Below, piece by piece: positions 26,501-41,500 of a stretch of 64,000 nucleotides of DNA. Both the position numbers and the translations under genes were made by a program. Every line of letters starts with the position of its first letter. The stretch's first letter is position 1. The stretch comes from Reticulitermes lucifugus (Eukaryota; Arthropoda; Insecta; Blattodea; Rhinotermitidae): contig JAKCWW010001075.1 in assembly GCA_026260175.1 (NCBI GenBank), positions 354 through 64,353 on the forward strand, read 5' to 3'. The notes under the pieces are model-generated. The model saw nothing but the letters and a program-made list of their open reading frames with translations. It did no database searches and had not been told where the DNA came from.

Positions 26501-29500
26501 TAAACATTTGTAATTTTATTTATTCCTTATTTTATTTATTCATTAATTCATTTATTTTTTTGGTTTTCAGTGTATTCACCCACGAGTTTTCCCTTCACTA
26601 TTTCATTCATTTGTGCATGGACAAAGTAGCCGACCAAGCAAAATTCTATTCCTGAGCTGTTTAATTTCCGTTTGTAATTTCGCCACGTACAACTTTTTGA
26701 GAATTCTCATCCATTCTTACAAATTATTAAACAGTTTTTACTAATCTACTGTGTTGCCTACATTTAGTGTATTATTAGCCTGGGTCGTCGGAAGGAAGAC
26801 TTAGAAGTCGTAACGTGATTCCTAGCGGAGGGAGGGACTTTTCTTTCCATTGGGCAAGAGGAAATTGTTTCTTAGGGTAAAGCGGTCGGGTCGTAAATCT
26901 GACCACTTATTTTCATGTAGTTCTATTGTTAATAACTCGTGGAGCTAAACCGAAACTACACCAAATGAATTCGGTTAGTGGAACTTAATTAGAAATCACG
27001 GACAAAATTATATTTTACGGGACGCAGACTTAGAAGAAAGGTCAGGATTAAACTCCAAATTCGGACAGATATGTAGTTGCCTAATTCGTAAAGAAATGGA
27101 GTACGCCTATTTTATTTTACCCTTCTGCAATGTGTGTCATTTTCTTGCTCATAACTAAGTCTGGTCATTTGGCTTTTTAAGGCCGTCCCGGTGTTTCGTC
27201 TTTTTTTATAACACGACAGTTCGATACATGTTTTCCTGTTCCTCTTTATTGTGTTCTGAAGAGACCCGTATATGTACCCTACCCATTAAGTGCGTAATAA
27301 AACCTATTAGCTGATATCTGTATAATTATATATGATATAACTTTATGTGGAATAAGTTTTTAAAACTCCTTTAAACTTGGCAAGTTATTTTCTAAGGGAA
27401 GTTTTACTTTTGCAGTGCGAGTAAGACCACGAAACCCGATCACTAAGTTAAGTAGAGTACTGACGTGGTAGGAAGTGTGGAAGCGGAAGAAGTTAGAGGA
27501 ATTGACATTGAACGTGTCGCTACAACGACATGAATATTTCAGTTGACAGGAACATCGAGGGCTGTTGTCACGGAGTACCATGTATGTTCGGCAAAGAAAG
27601 GCCTTAGATCGGCATGCTTTATCATATGGATTCCCTCATTTCTTCATATTGTTACACTATTCCTAATGAAATATTCATTGAGAGCAGACTAGAAATAGGA
27701 TCGATAAGCCCTTCTGACCGGAACTGAAAATTGCATTTTCGTCATTACCTTATTCGCAACAATTGCTTCAATCAGTTCCATATTGTACCAATTTTACTTC
27801 GAAAGATGAATGTATTTTAAAGAAATATCTTAGGTACTTCATGACGTTTTGGTGCTGCAACACGACAAAACTGGTTGTGGCGTTCAAAAGTCCATGCACA
27901 CATATTTGTTATGTACTATACACGTACTATATTATACTTTGATACTTTTACTTCGTAATTTTCATCGAAAATTGTTAGAATGTGTAGTAACGTTTCTAGT
28001 ATATAATGTCACATTTCGTGTAAGGAAATGGACAAAATTACATAAACACAAATTTCACGAAATACGCTAATTCGTTAAGGCGTTACGGCACTGGAAATAA
28101 TTGTAGCATAATATTTCTGCTAAGGATATAAAACCTACGATTTGATCAGATTTTTATTTTTAATCAGGCTACGTGTTTATTAATAATCATACAATTAAAT
28201 AAATCTTAAATTTTATATTTTACAATAAACTTTATAATTTATATTCAAAAATAAATTATTTTAAAAGAATTTAATATTCATAACCACCTTTTCTTCTTAC
28301 CTTATATTACTCCTATGCTTCGGTCCATTTGTGTACTATCCCAATTCTTTCAGATATATTCTGGAATAGAATTTTAATACATGACATGTTATTTCCCTCA
28401 AAATTTGTTATTATTTCCTGCATGCTTGTATTATTAAGTCTCTTTTTTTGCTACAAGCTAATAACTATGCACGACAAAGTACATAATAAAGGAGATTTGT
28501 TGAAAAAGTGATTAATGAGTTTAAATCTTCATAATTATTCGGTCTGTCTTCATCATGGCCACATATAATTATAATCTTTACGTTATTACATTATTATTAT
28601 TGTACTATTTAATTCAATTCGAAAGGAGTCTTCTGTCCTAAGAAAAATATTTTAAACTTTTTTGTTTCATATTTAATTTAAGCAGGTAAACATCTCTCCA
28701 GAATAATGGTGTCATACGTTTTTATAACTATCGGTGTATTTTAATATCTCCACACATAATCCACTATTGAAGTAGAAGGAAAAATCAAAGTTATCTGGAT
28801 TGCATTATCTTGTGGTTTAGTAGATGTGCAAAGACGTTTTGAACGAACCTGCTGCCTCTGTCTTAAGGGTTCTGCTTCACGGCCATGAAAACTCCAAATC
28901 CCGCAGTGTTGGTGCATATACATTCGCAGAGTGTTTTACTTTAAAATGCTAGAAATAAACTGTAATTTCTACACACACAATAACAAACACAAATTTATGA
29001 AAGTCGATTTCTCAGAATTGCTAAGTTTGTCTTTTGCACCTGACCGGCTTTATGATATGATGAAGACTATAGTTAAAACGTCCTGTAAATTCACATGTCG
29101 CCTTAAAATCGGAAATTGGATGAAACTAATTTGAAAATTATTTGAACCTAATTTGAAAAATATTATGTTTAATAAAGCATATTCTTTGGCTAGGAGACAC
29201 ACGTATTGTTGTTGATCTTTCCCAGTAGTTTAAATGCATTGTCTCTTACTCACATACCTACTCAGTACACTGGGGTCAATTTTTCAAACTTGCATATGTA
29301 AAGTTTTAATAGGTAATTTGTTCATAATTGTATGCATATATAGATATATCTTTTAACCTTTTATGTATTCTGAGATGCCGATTTATTATTATCCATATTT
29401 AACGTTACTTCTCATATACAGCCGCTGACAAAATAGAGGTGTTCTTATTTCCGTCTTCTAAATATTTTCCGATGAATTTTTCATAAAAGCCTACGAAACA

Positions 29501-32500
29501 TGGAAGCTCTTCGCTTTCAGCTTCTAACGTAGGTAATAAATAATACACATCATATTTTGCTGCGAGTCTTGTCAGAAAAATTCGACTTTAAAAAAGCCGT
29601 AAACTTCAATGTGTGTGCCTTTTTCAGATACGAAAATGGAAAGGAGTTATCTGTACGATAATATAAATACTCAAGTTGGATGTTCTCTTTAGGTTAAATT
29701 TAATAATTTCTCTTTCACATTTTTATATTTATAAACGTATGATATTTATATTACATTTTACTTTTAGGAAATATTTTAAATCTTAAGCAGGAATTTTCGC
29801 ATTAATTCATACTTGAAATTGGTTTTAAAAAGGCGAAATGTGTTCATTTATATTTAGAGGGAAACGTGACTAGCTGACCATTATTAACGTACTTGTACTG
29901 AGAAGTATTTCTAATAATATCATACATTTTAATTGATTAGATTTGTGGTACATTAATTTGTTTCACACAAAATTATTGAACTTTTACAATAAATGTAATA
30001 TAAGAAATTCTTAAATATCAGAAATCATTTTTCCCAAAAACCTTCTAGAATGTGTTACTTCTATTTTGGTACCAAAGACGTTCAACGTATAACGCAGAGG
30101 TATTTTATGTCAAATAGAGCCTTCAAAGTTTGCAGTAATTTTAAAATGAATTGCACCAACGTGAAAATTTTTTATGCCATATATTATTTCTTCATTCTTT
30201 GTCCCATTGTTATCAACTACGACGGTATTTTTGTAAAACAGTTACTCATATTTAACACCAAAGAAGACAGAAAGACTCAATATTTAACAGAAGCACACAT
30301 AAAATAAATCTGAACACTCTGCTTGTACATCTATATGATGCATTAGTCGTAGTTATTGAAACAGCTACAACTTGGTGCTGAATCAAAAATATCCATTGGG
30401 CGTAAAAAACTAGAGTGTGAGGACCAAGTCGCTTAAATGCTGATGTACTGAATTTGTCTATTTGCTCAAAATTTCCTGAATCTTCATAAAAGAAATTGGT
30501 TACCAGCGAGAACCACTGGAGTTCAAGAAAGAATCTTTGAGGAAAGATGATCGTAAATTTGATTAATATCTTAGCTCATTTTATGTTCTTATGCAAACGT
30601 TATTGTTGCTGTCCACAGGTGGCAAGTATGAGCCAGTGTTGCTGGACAACGCCTACAAAGTACACATGAAACTGACGATCCGTTCCGTCGGTCCAACAGA
30701 CTTCGGCTCGTACAAGTGCGTCTCCAAGAACTCGTTGGGAGACACTGACGGCAGCATCAAGCTTTACCGTGAGTAGACTGCATTGTCTGTGGCCACGCAA
30801 TCAGAAAGAAACCACTATCATCGGAAAGAAAATCTAATAAAAATTAACAAAATACAGGTACATTTACTGTTAAAGATATATTTTTACTCGAAACATTCTT
30901 ACACAACATAAAAAGTAGGATAAAATAGACTACATTTTCTGCTTAATGAGCCGAAACATGAAACTTATTTTATTCTATTTTTTATGTTGTATACGACTGT
31001 TTTGAGAAGAAATATATGTGCAACTGAATATCACAAAGGAGATGTGTCATCTCAAAGTAAGTTTACTATTACTTACGTATATTCAAAGAGACCACTTCAG
31101 AATTCGATGGTCGTTGTGGGTAACCAAGTGAAAAATTTTTCTATAATAAATATCTAAAATAATCTAAAATATTTTCTTTAAGCTTTATGCATATTTACCA
31201 GGACGAAACACAAATATATTCATACATTTACGTAAGGTAGAAAGACCCTATGTCTTGTAGTAGTGGCAAGATATCTATTTGGTTCCTAAACAACACATCT
31301 CAATTTAAAGAAAAAAAAGAAATAAAATTTCCTTAATTCACTTACAGAAAGACATAAACGTATATAGTACACCTATAACAAGTTAGAACCAAAGTCAACA
31401 CTGAAGATGACGCAGATGTTAGCGTCGAAACGACTACTTTGTAACAAATTAATGTAGTGTAAGTCTGCTGAAACTCTAATAGTGCCTACGGAATAAGGTC
31501 TGAAATAAGAGCTTTGCTTTAGAAATGCGTCTAAAACCTTGGCGTTCTTCTGACACTGCAAATACAAAATTTCTGTTTATTGTGTCATTGGACACGGCAG
31601 CTATCACCGAGTGTGTCGTCAAATGTAGGCTTTTAAGGCAACAAAACATCCATAAACAGGGACACGATAGATAGGCACTGAGTAGTTGAAGAATACTCTA
31701 CTAGCCTCAGAGAGAATCGATTGATCCACTTTACAACTACATCAGTTACGTAGAATCGAATGGTCAATTCATTTTATGGCTAATTAATTAGAAACAACGT
31801 GGAACGTACGTAGTTTGGTGCAGTCGTTTTTCTGTTCTGTTGAAGGTGGGACTTTTGTTTTGGCAGCGATTTGTATTAGGTTACTGGACATTGCATGAGT
31901 GGGATTGGGAAGAGTGGTATAATATTTCTGCTGATGTTGGAGCCATGGAGCGGACAAATCCATCTGGGCATGCTACGTTCTTGTGGGACAGCAGCAATAT
32001 TACTGCTAGTTGGACAGAGATAGAGAGACGGTCACGTTCAAAGCCATTCCCAGGGGGTTCCGTTACTGTTATTCAGGTTGTGCGACAATTATGCTATACT
32101 ACAATAGTTTACACTGCCTATTATTGTGGAATGTAGACAAGCCTGGAGTTCTGAATTAATGTTCCGTCGTCCTATTGACCTATTTTAAGCCATTCCATGA
32201 TTATAAAATTATTAGGGTAAGCTTGTAGGCTGTAGGTAGTTTAACTAACAAAACAAAAATTATGTACTTAGTAACTAACTTTCCACAGGAACGTTATAGA
32301 AAAACTAATAGATAATAAGCTGTCCAAGCAATTCTCTGCCTTTCATAGAACCCGAGTATTTTTTATTTTCTTACTTAGACCCGCCAATTGTCTCTGTCTT
32401 AAGCCGCATATATCAAATCCACTATTTCGTGTCATATTTATTTAAATCGTTTTAAATTGTAATTTCATTTACACATTAGTTTTCCAAGTGGCCTCTTGCG

Positions 32501-35500
32501 TTCGTATTTTATGTTTAGGCTTCTGCTTCCTTTTCTAATATGCACCATGGGCGCTATGTGTCCCTCCCTTCTATCCTCCATGGCTTAGCTATTATAACAC
32601 TGCTAGTTCGGGAGTACAAATTTTGAAGTTCCTCGTGACATACCATTATTTATCTTCAGGTAACTTTTTTCAATTTAGTTTCAAGAATTGTCCTCGATTC
32701 ACTGTTCTCAGGCGTGTTGAATCTGCGATCTTGTCTGAGGGAGCGAAAATATGTTTAAGATCCACATAAATAACAGGTAAAAATAAAAAAAATTGTGTTT
32801 CAATCTTTACGATTTTAGATATAACACGTATTACAAAGTGAAGGGCAGGGAGCATTCTGTGAATTAGATCTGATTTAATTTCTTCTTGCATGTGATTGTG
32901 ATTTGCTTTGTCGAATGACTTAGAGAAGTATATTATAAATTTGTTATTTTCGTAATCTTTCATATATTCCATTTTAGGGTATTTAAGGACAGATATCAAC
33001 TGCATTGTTTGTGTAAATCTGAATGATTTTAGAGGGTTACTTACCAAGAAGACCTAGTCTAGTAGTGGCGACATATTTCAAGATGTTTAGTAGAGAAAAT
33101 TTAAATAGCAGAAACACAAATTACTTCTTTTAGCATTAAATATTCTCAGGTCAAGATTCTAGCCCGGTACCCTCCAAATATATTTAAGAGGTACCATATG
33201 TTACGTAAAATATTAAATTATGTGCAGATGCTATAAATACATTAGTTGTATACTCTGAATATAAGAGACCAACTCTAAGACTTACAGGTAAATGGGAAAA
33301 ATATACAGTAATATAGAACGTAATGTCAAGAAATCAACGTGGCCCAGAACAGAGATCAGTTGCAGGCCATTGTACATAAGGTAATGAGACGTCGGATTCA
33401 CTGAAGGCAGAAAGTTATTTAATCAAAAAAGTAACTACTAAAATTTTCATTCTTTTGGTATATTGCACTCCGTCAGTCGCAAAGCAACTGTTATCTTTTG
33501 ATGGAGGATTGAGGTGTATAGAGTGGATTACTTATTCATGCTGTAACGTAATGTGAAACACAATTGTGTGGATTTGTCTCCGTAATTAATTTAACATTTC
33601 CTAAACACTTTTTTGAAAGAATTTCCAATTTAAGTAAAAAATGGAATCTTATTGGATACTACACGATTTCGGATGAAATAAAACACAACAGGATCTCTGT
33701 GCATATGGCCGCTGCTACTTGGCTTTTAAAGAGAAAAATAGAAAGTTTTATGAAAGGGTGGGAACCTGTGCATATTGTCGCGGCGTATTCACGGTGTGTC
33801 CAGGGCTAATGGATTTAGAGTGATGAAGCGGGGTGATGCTTTTGAAGACGAATAGGGGATGAAAAGAAAAGAGGATGCATTTGTATGCTGAACAGGGTGA
33901 ATATTAACTCGGTTCACGATCCCAGTATGATAATATTTTAAAGAGCCCTGTACCTTTGGACCCCAGTATTAGATAATTATTCTTCAATTATTTCTCTTTA
34001 TTTTCGTGGCAGTGATCAATTAAATATCAACAAGTATTTTGGTTACTGAACAAAATTTATCCGAGATTCCTGAAATTTAATATATTATCACTTTTATGTG
34101 GTACATTTAAATTTCCAATAGAGATTTTCTTAATTTGCTGAGCAATGACAGGAACTGGACACCACAATCTGTAAATCCTTATTTTCTAGTTACGAAGAAT
34201 CACCTCCGTATCGTACAATCTAATACAATCAATAAATAGTGTTAATATTAAATGAGTTCTTATATTTATGCCTCTATTAAAACCATAAATTTGTCAAAAT
34301 GATGACAGCAATAGATCCAAATGCCTTGAAAATTCATTTTATACTTCTTACGTTGTCTAACAGACGTAGCTTAAGTGTGAATTATTAAAATCTATCACGG
34401 CATATTCTGCTTCACCTCCATGAAGAAATGTGACTCTTCTTTCATTTGAAAGAAATAATAATTAAGCAATTTAAGAAAATATATTCGTAGCCTACTGTGC
34501 TCCCTAAGAACGAAAATTCGGGCTTTTCAGTTCATCATGTTCTTTGTGTCTGTATCTCAGAAATTCGAGGTCAAGTTCGACAAGTTTTATGTGTATAGAA
34601 TCTGTACTTAAATAAATTTTTCTTCACAGAAAACAAATAACGCATGCATAATAATAATAATAATAATAATAACAGGCACATAATATTATAAATATATATG
34701 ATATAAACTTTAATTTTAAATATCTATTGCTGATATATGATATATTTCCGCCAGAAGTCTGTTCCCGTCCGTCGTTTCTTATGGTTGATGGTCATTAGAA
34801 CAAAGAACGGAAAAAGGTATGAGGCTATCAAAGAATTATAATAGAGAGATGGGTAAAATTATGTGATAAGGGTCACTTTGTATTGTAATTTGCAGGAAAT
34901 ATTTTAGGGTAATAAAACGAAGGAAATAAATTTGATGCTGCACGTACAGGATAGTTGAGAAATGCGTAAATAATTGTAGTTGAAAATAGGAGATAATATT
35001 AAAAGGAATTATTCAAATTTGTTGAGATTCTATGTGCTACTTTCAACTGACTGTAGTCAGGGTCTAATTATGTGTTGTTTTAAACAGGACAATGAAACTA
35101 CTGCCTTTATAAATATCGAGGAAATCCATTACCAGTCGAGTGACTCTAAACTTCAGGGTATCTATTCTATTATACGAGTCTGATTTAAATGAGATGATAT
35201 CGATGAAAATGTAAGATACTTATCGCAAAAATGTTCTCGATATTTAAAGGTGCTTTACCTTTCGACATATCCCGTAAATTCTTGGTCGCATAATACTAAT
35301 TTCCTAAACTGGATAGCACTGAAGGACCAACATTTCGTCCTCTGATGTTTCATTTGATTAATCTAAAAGGGTAGTGTATAAAAACCATAGCACATATGTA
35401 ATGCAAGTAAAGCAATCTAAATTCTTAATCCTTAGTTTAATTTAAATTATTCAAAAACTTTCTTCCATTGTTTATTTAACTGGTCTATGTAAAACAGCTT

Positions 35501-38500
35501 GTAATATAAATAAAAGAAACGCACGCTATTTAGGTTGAATTTAAGTGACTAAGTTTTACTCAGTACTGTAATACACTGAATTACCAAAGGTTTTCTATTA
35601 TGTGTTTTGAAGTTACTTAAGTGTATGATGAACGAAATGTTAATTAGTGAGTCTCCAATATACAATTATGTCATAAGTCTGCAGAAAATCTGTAGGGTGC
35701 TTGAAGGTAAAATTATTGCCTTAGGCAAATTAGGCCGCATTAAATTTTATGCTGTGTAATGCGGAAAAGGGGCCTTGCAGATAAATTACTGAGTATTTCT
35801 CACGTGGAAGATTTTCGGCGGATGTATACTTTTACAATTTATAAAACACATGAAGAAATCTATTTATAGTCTTACTTAACCTAGGCCTTTTGTGGATCAA
35901 GGTGGCAGAAAATCGGCCTTTTGGGACAAATTTCAACAAAAATTCCCAATGTTTAATTTAAAATTATTGCCTACGTATTAGGAAAATTGCAACGTCCTAA
36001 AAGGTAAAACGGATCGACAGACGGACAGACAGAGAGGCAGCAGGCATGAAGATTTGATCTCCACATTAAACTTTCATTATACGCTGTAAATAAGACTTAG
36101 TTAAACAAACGTTCTAAGAAAGCTTAAAATTTAAACGAGTTCGAGTCAAGTAAAGTACATCGGATCTCAATAAAAATTCCATTAATATTCAGAAATTACA
36201 GACTGTATGAAGAACATTTGGATTTCTAATCTGTTTATTATTTCCGCATACATTTAAACATGATGTGCAATATAATACTGATACCATAAAATACAGTAAT
36301 TTGTTGAAATGATGCGGACTCTCGGCAACATATATTCTCCCACGAATCTACGATGACAGATTACATGAGAAAAACATAGAAGGCTTCCACTCGAACGTTT
36401 CGTATCTTCAGACGTGATGACACGTCTTACCGTAACAGTTAGATGAGTTCTAGCCCTTCTACACACATTCCGATACAGGAAGGCGATCAGTCACAGATCC
36501 AAAAAGCGGTGCCTTCCGGATCAATACTCCGTGTGCTTTTACCAAGTGGCTCTCCCATTCATCACAGAGACAGGACCTTTTGAATTCAAGTTTGGTGACG
36601 ATTCATCTTTCAAGCATCGCATTCAGTGACTTGCCTTAGAGATGGTTCCATATTGCTTCTAAGATATACTGCTGCACCAACTAGTCTGGAAGAAAAATAA
36701 ATTATTTATTGTGGACGGGCTTTTATAATGAGAAATAATTTTTGATTTCCTGCAATTTTCTTACATTACAGTACTATATCGTAATTCAATTGCCTTGAAG
36801 GAAGGACTAAAAACAAATATATATTCTTATTTTTATTCTTGTTTTGTTTATTTGTTGAGGCTATATACCCTCCCTATAAGACACATTTAACAAATAATTT
36901 ATAAGAGTTGAAACGTTCCACACAGGAGAGGATACATTATTTTGAAAATGCAACTGTGAAGTAGCATAACAACTTTGGTTGCTACTGTCACATAGTTTCA
37001 TTATCTCGAAAGATGCAAATTTAATAAAAATTGTATCAGAAAATGCTTATTGAATTTTTATCTGTAAGGCTTACCTTGAAAGTGTCTTTTAATCTTAAAC
37101 ATTTAACGATTTACGCCCGGGATAAACGCGCAGAAAATCGTGTAGCTGCTGATGTAAAGTGTCCGTTATTGTCGTTCAATTATAACAAAAATTATAGCGA
37201 GTCAACTATATTTATTAGGACTTCACAGCATCTGAATTCATAACAATCCTTTTGGCAGTTCTCAAAATGGTACTTAAAGAGAGAAGGACAGACGGACAAG
37301 GTAAGACCTATAGGCCTGCTTTTGCAGCTTTATTTTTGCAAGACGCCAAACTGATATTAATTATTATTCAAATAAAGATTCTCGGAATTTGTTTAAATAT
37401 TTTGGCCTAAGAACACTGAGATTAAGCGGGTGGTCAACTGTCTAATATAACCTACATGCATAATACTCAGAGATACTTATTTCACCTAAAATAAGATGGC
37501 GAATTTAAAAGTATTAGGAAAAGGCTTCGTGGTCTAATTGAGGTGGGATCCGGGCATTTGTCTGGAAAAATTCATAAAAACCGTAAAAGACCGCACTTCG
37601 GTTAGCCAATAACACACCCGAGACTTGTCCGAGTTTGTCCCTTATACAAATCGACGACATAACAGCTGCAATCATAATACTCGACATTAGAGCCTGATTT
37701 AAGAAAGGCGAAACAAAATACCCACAAAGAAACAGAAAAGGGACAATAAAATGTAGAATTTGAGAGTAAAGCAACACAATTACAATGCATTCCTTGAAAG
37801 ACGTTTATGACACGCACCGCGAATTATGGACAGTGTCTAATGTAATTGCGATAATTAAATATACCATAATAGCAAAGTTTCAGATCATCGTAAGACGATC
37901 TTTTAGAGAATGTTGTTAACTTCTGACCTTGTAGAGGTAGTTGTGATGCACATATAATAAAAAATGCTCCTCTTTATCAGCGTACGCGAAAGACAATTTG
38001 ACAGTTTTTATGTCTCCGATAGTAGCTGTGAGAGGACCAGTGCTACCTGCTCTCAATGCACCATTAGAAGAACAAACGTCGACAGGAAAAATAACCATCA
38101 GGCTTCTTATAATGGACACGAACATAATGACAGTAAACTTCGGCATGTACGATACGTCTGGATACCTACCAAAATATGTAACCTAAGCATGACTAATGCT
38201 GCCACAATAATCACCCTTTACCAATATAATACATACAAAATACACCCGCATATCATTGCACGCTGCATAAAGAAAGCAGAAATTATAGGAGGAGAGAAGG
38301 AAACCGAAATACGCGAAATTTGTCAGGAAAAGAACAATTAAATTAAAGCACTATAACTTTAAACATGAAAGCTTTTTAAAATTTTGTCTCTCTGTTTTAT
38401 ATTATATCTGTTTTAAATCCCACCGATAAAACACGTGTCTTACAAAATGATTGAAATCTCAATCTAACCGTCAAATTAATCTGGAATTGCAATTATATTT

Positions 38501-41500
38501 GTGTATGTCACGTACTGTCCTGAAGATGACAAGCCTTTGGTCGCAACAAGTGTCTATGTAATTTATATCAATAAAAAACCAATAAATAATAGTGTTGATA
38601 GTAACTATATACCTAATTATAATTTCATCTCTTTTTTATCTCTTTTCGATAACACCCTGTTAAATCAAGGCAACTAAACACAAAATTTTAATTATGTAAT
38701 TAAAAGATCAAGAAAAAATAATTTTTCGAAATTCAAATACTCTGCATATTATTTCGGTCACATTAATTAGGTTTTACTTCCGTTAACAGTATCTTCGGTA
38801 GCTTTACATATACTTTTAAGAGTACAGTTTTGAGTCCTTTGTTACATGACTGGAAGTATTCCTGGTATAGGCTATTCCAAACATTCATAAAAATTCAGGC
38901 AGAGTGACTGCAGAAATAATATAGGCACATCAATAGCCATGTTAGACGTTTGTGTGTATTCTTCCTCGATTTCTGGGTTTCGCTGGATCTGAAAATGGCA
39001 CATGTCAACGAATGCTGACAGCGAATACTTCTAGAGCTTCACAGGAAGCAGGCGACGATTTGATACAATCGTGCATCTTCTCGAGAGCGGATCTGTGAAA
39101 TAGATGAAGCCATCTCACCTGACAGCAACAAAGAGTTCTTGAAGATCTAGAGAGGAACAAATCTTTATGTCACGTTGTTATCCTACACTGCCTAATCTTG
39201 ATGTCACGCTGTTATCTTACACTGCATAATCTTGATATCATGCTGCAATCCTGCACTCTCCAAACTTGATATCATGCTGTAATCCAACACTGTCTAATGC
39301 TCCGTGTTACCCCTCATTAAGAAGCTTTAATTATATTTATCTACACTCAATTATGAACCTCGCGTCTTGAGAACTGAAGTACAGACTTACTGACAGACTG
39401 ACTCACTGAATAGTGTGGTGCTGGAAATTCCTTGAATAGTAAAGAGCTATTCACCTGAACAAGATAATTATTTATTTGGTTATATATGAAATCGTATTAA
39501 TATCACCATCATTACCACCAAAACCACCACCACCAAAAAATACCTGAATATTAGGGAAATCGTTATTGTAGCAGCGAAAAATGCTAGCGTTATTTTCATT
39601 AATACCACAGGATGAATGCATTAGACCATAGGGTTTCGACGGCCACTATTTAAATAAGATCTTTGGGGGTAAAATATTTATTATTTCTTAAATATTTTAT
39701 ATCTCACTTGTTAAGTACGTTTACCTATTTTCTACTCTTTGTGTTGTTAAATCCATAAATTTTCCTTCAAATATATCATATAACAAGAAAATATGAATAT
39801 CTTGTATTTGACGGTAGTATTTGGGAAGGATGGAAAAACAGAAAATTATCCATTAAATTTCAATATAGTCTTCTCGGGCGATCAGCCGCTTCAACTGGTT
39901 TAAATACAACGTTTCGGGACTAGCTCCGTCCCCATCCTCAGGAAGAACTGATCAGTTCTGCCTGAGGATGGGGACGGAGCCAGTCCCGAAAAGTTTTATT
40001 TAAACCAGTTGAAGCGGCTGATCGCCCGAGAAGACTATATTGAATCATGTCGCAGCGAAAGTTTTAAAACTTATATCCATTAAATTTGTGAAAAGTACAT
40101 CATTTTGTAAAATGTGTATTTCTTACTACAATTAATGCAAAGAGTACCTTCTACAGGAAATAATTTCCGATGTTTCAGGGACTGTCCCCGTGTCTGATGG
40201 AAACAATGACGGTCTCGAATTTAGAACTTTTCGCGACCGTGTAGCTGGGCATTCCGTTCTACTTGGCCATGACGCTGCGACGGTGCGTAAACTGATCCCG
40301 ATATTTCGAGGGGACGTAATGTCCATATCTTCAAGGGTCGACGGGTCCTAAAAGAATGATCCATCTGCTTTTGACAATGACACTACTTTGCCTGAAAAGG
40401 CCGGGTTTCGATTACGCACTGCACTGCGTCTTATTCCATAAGAACAGAGAATTTAGCGAAGGTCTCATTTACTTCGGATATCTATTTCGTACGCAGAAGA
40501 CAGAGCACAGTAAAGTATTTAATAAAAGCATTTTAAACTTATTCTTAGAGGTAAATTTATGTTTGCAGGTATTCCTCAACCATCAACACAGTACAGAACC
40601 ACAAGCACCACAGAGCCAAGTATTTCGCCAGAAAAAGGTGAGTGACAACTTGAGGTTACTGAATTTTAACAAAGCCATTATTATGCTCTGAAGATGTGAA
40701 AACTTCTTAGCTACTAAAGTTAATAAATTAGATTCAGTGACAATGCAAAATTCGTTACATGAACAGTACTTTGGACACTGTCCATTATGTATGGTAGTCT
40801 TACTGGGCTGTGTGAAGAGATCTACACAGCATTGAACGAGACAGCTCTACACACACAAACCGTTCATTGACTTGCATTACACGGAGAGAATATAATTGAA
40901 TATTTATTATTGATATTATTGGCCGATAAGCGGCGGTGCCTTCTGAATAAGGTAAAAACCCTGCGGATTATATACAATGCAGATAATTTTTTGACCAAAA
41001 GATGGACTGTTAGATTCTAAAGCATAAGCCAGCTTCATGGTTTTATTTAGAGGGTTTTTAATATTTCTTGGTCTGTCACACTGAGAAAGAAACAGAGGCT
41101 GAGGGTATTCGAGAATAGGGTGCTGAGAAAGATATTTAGGTCTAAGTGGGACGAGATGACAGAGGATTGGACAAGAACACATAACGAGGAGCTTAGGAGC
41201 TTTATGATCTGTATTCCTCACCAAATATTATTGGGGTGGTCAAATCAAGAACAATGAGATGGGCGGAGCGTGTGACAAGTATGGGGGATAGGAGAGGCGC
41301 ATACAAGGTTTTGATGGGGAGACCTGAAGGAAAGAACCACTTGGAAGACCTAAGCATAGATGGGAGAATAATATCAACATATATCTTTAAGAAGTGGGAA
41401 GGAGAGAAATGGATTGGACTTATCTGGCTCAAGACAGAACATGCGGGGGGCGCTTGTGAATGCGGTGATAAACTTTCTGGTTTCATGAAATAAGGGGAGT

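Larger units (their letters stand above)
30769..39159. other. Intron, two single-arm PLE-type hairpins and microsatellites
   Basis: This is most of the 9.8 kb intron between Ig3 and the stalk. It contains PLE-type hairpins at 31399-31434 and 38519-38550, listed separately, and an AAT microsatellite at 34649-34673. Openings at 31840-32136, 32670-33047 (reverse) and 37964-38341 have no recognised motif. Confidence 0.55.

Noticed and set aside
31840-32136. 98-codon Trp-rich opening
   Set aside because: Looked protein-like at first (many Trp), but no family recognised and no splice sites in the gene's phase.
32670-33047. 125-codon reverse opening
   Set aside because: Lies deep in an intron, AT-rich, no recognised domain.
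37964-38341. 125-codon opening in the Ig3-to-stalk intron
   Set aside because: Overlaps other openings in different frames and shows no motif; not in phase with DIP exons.
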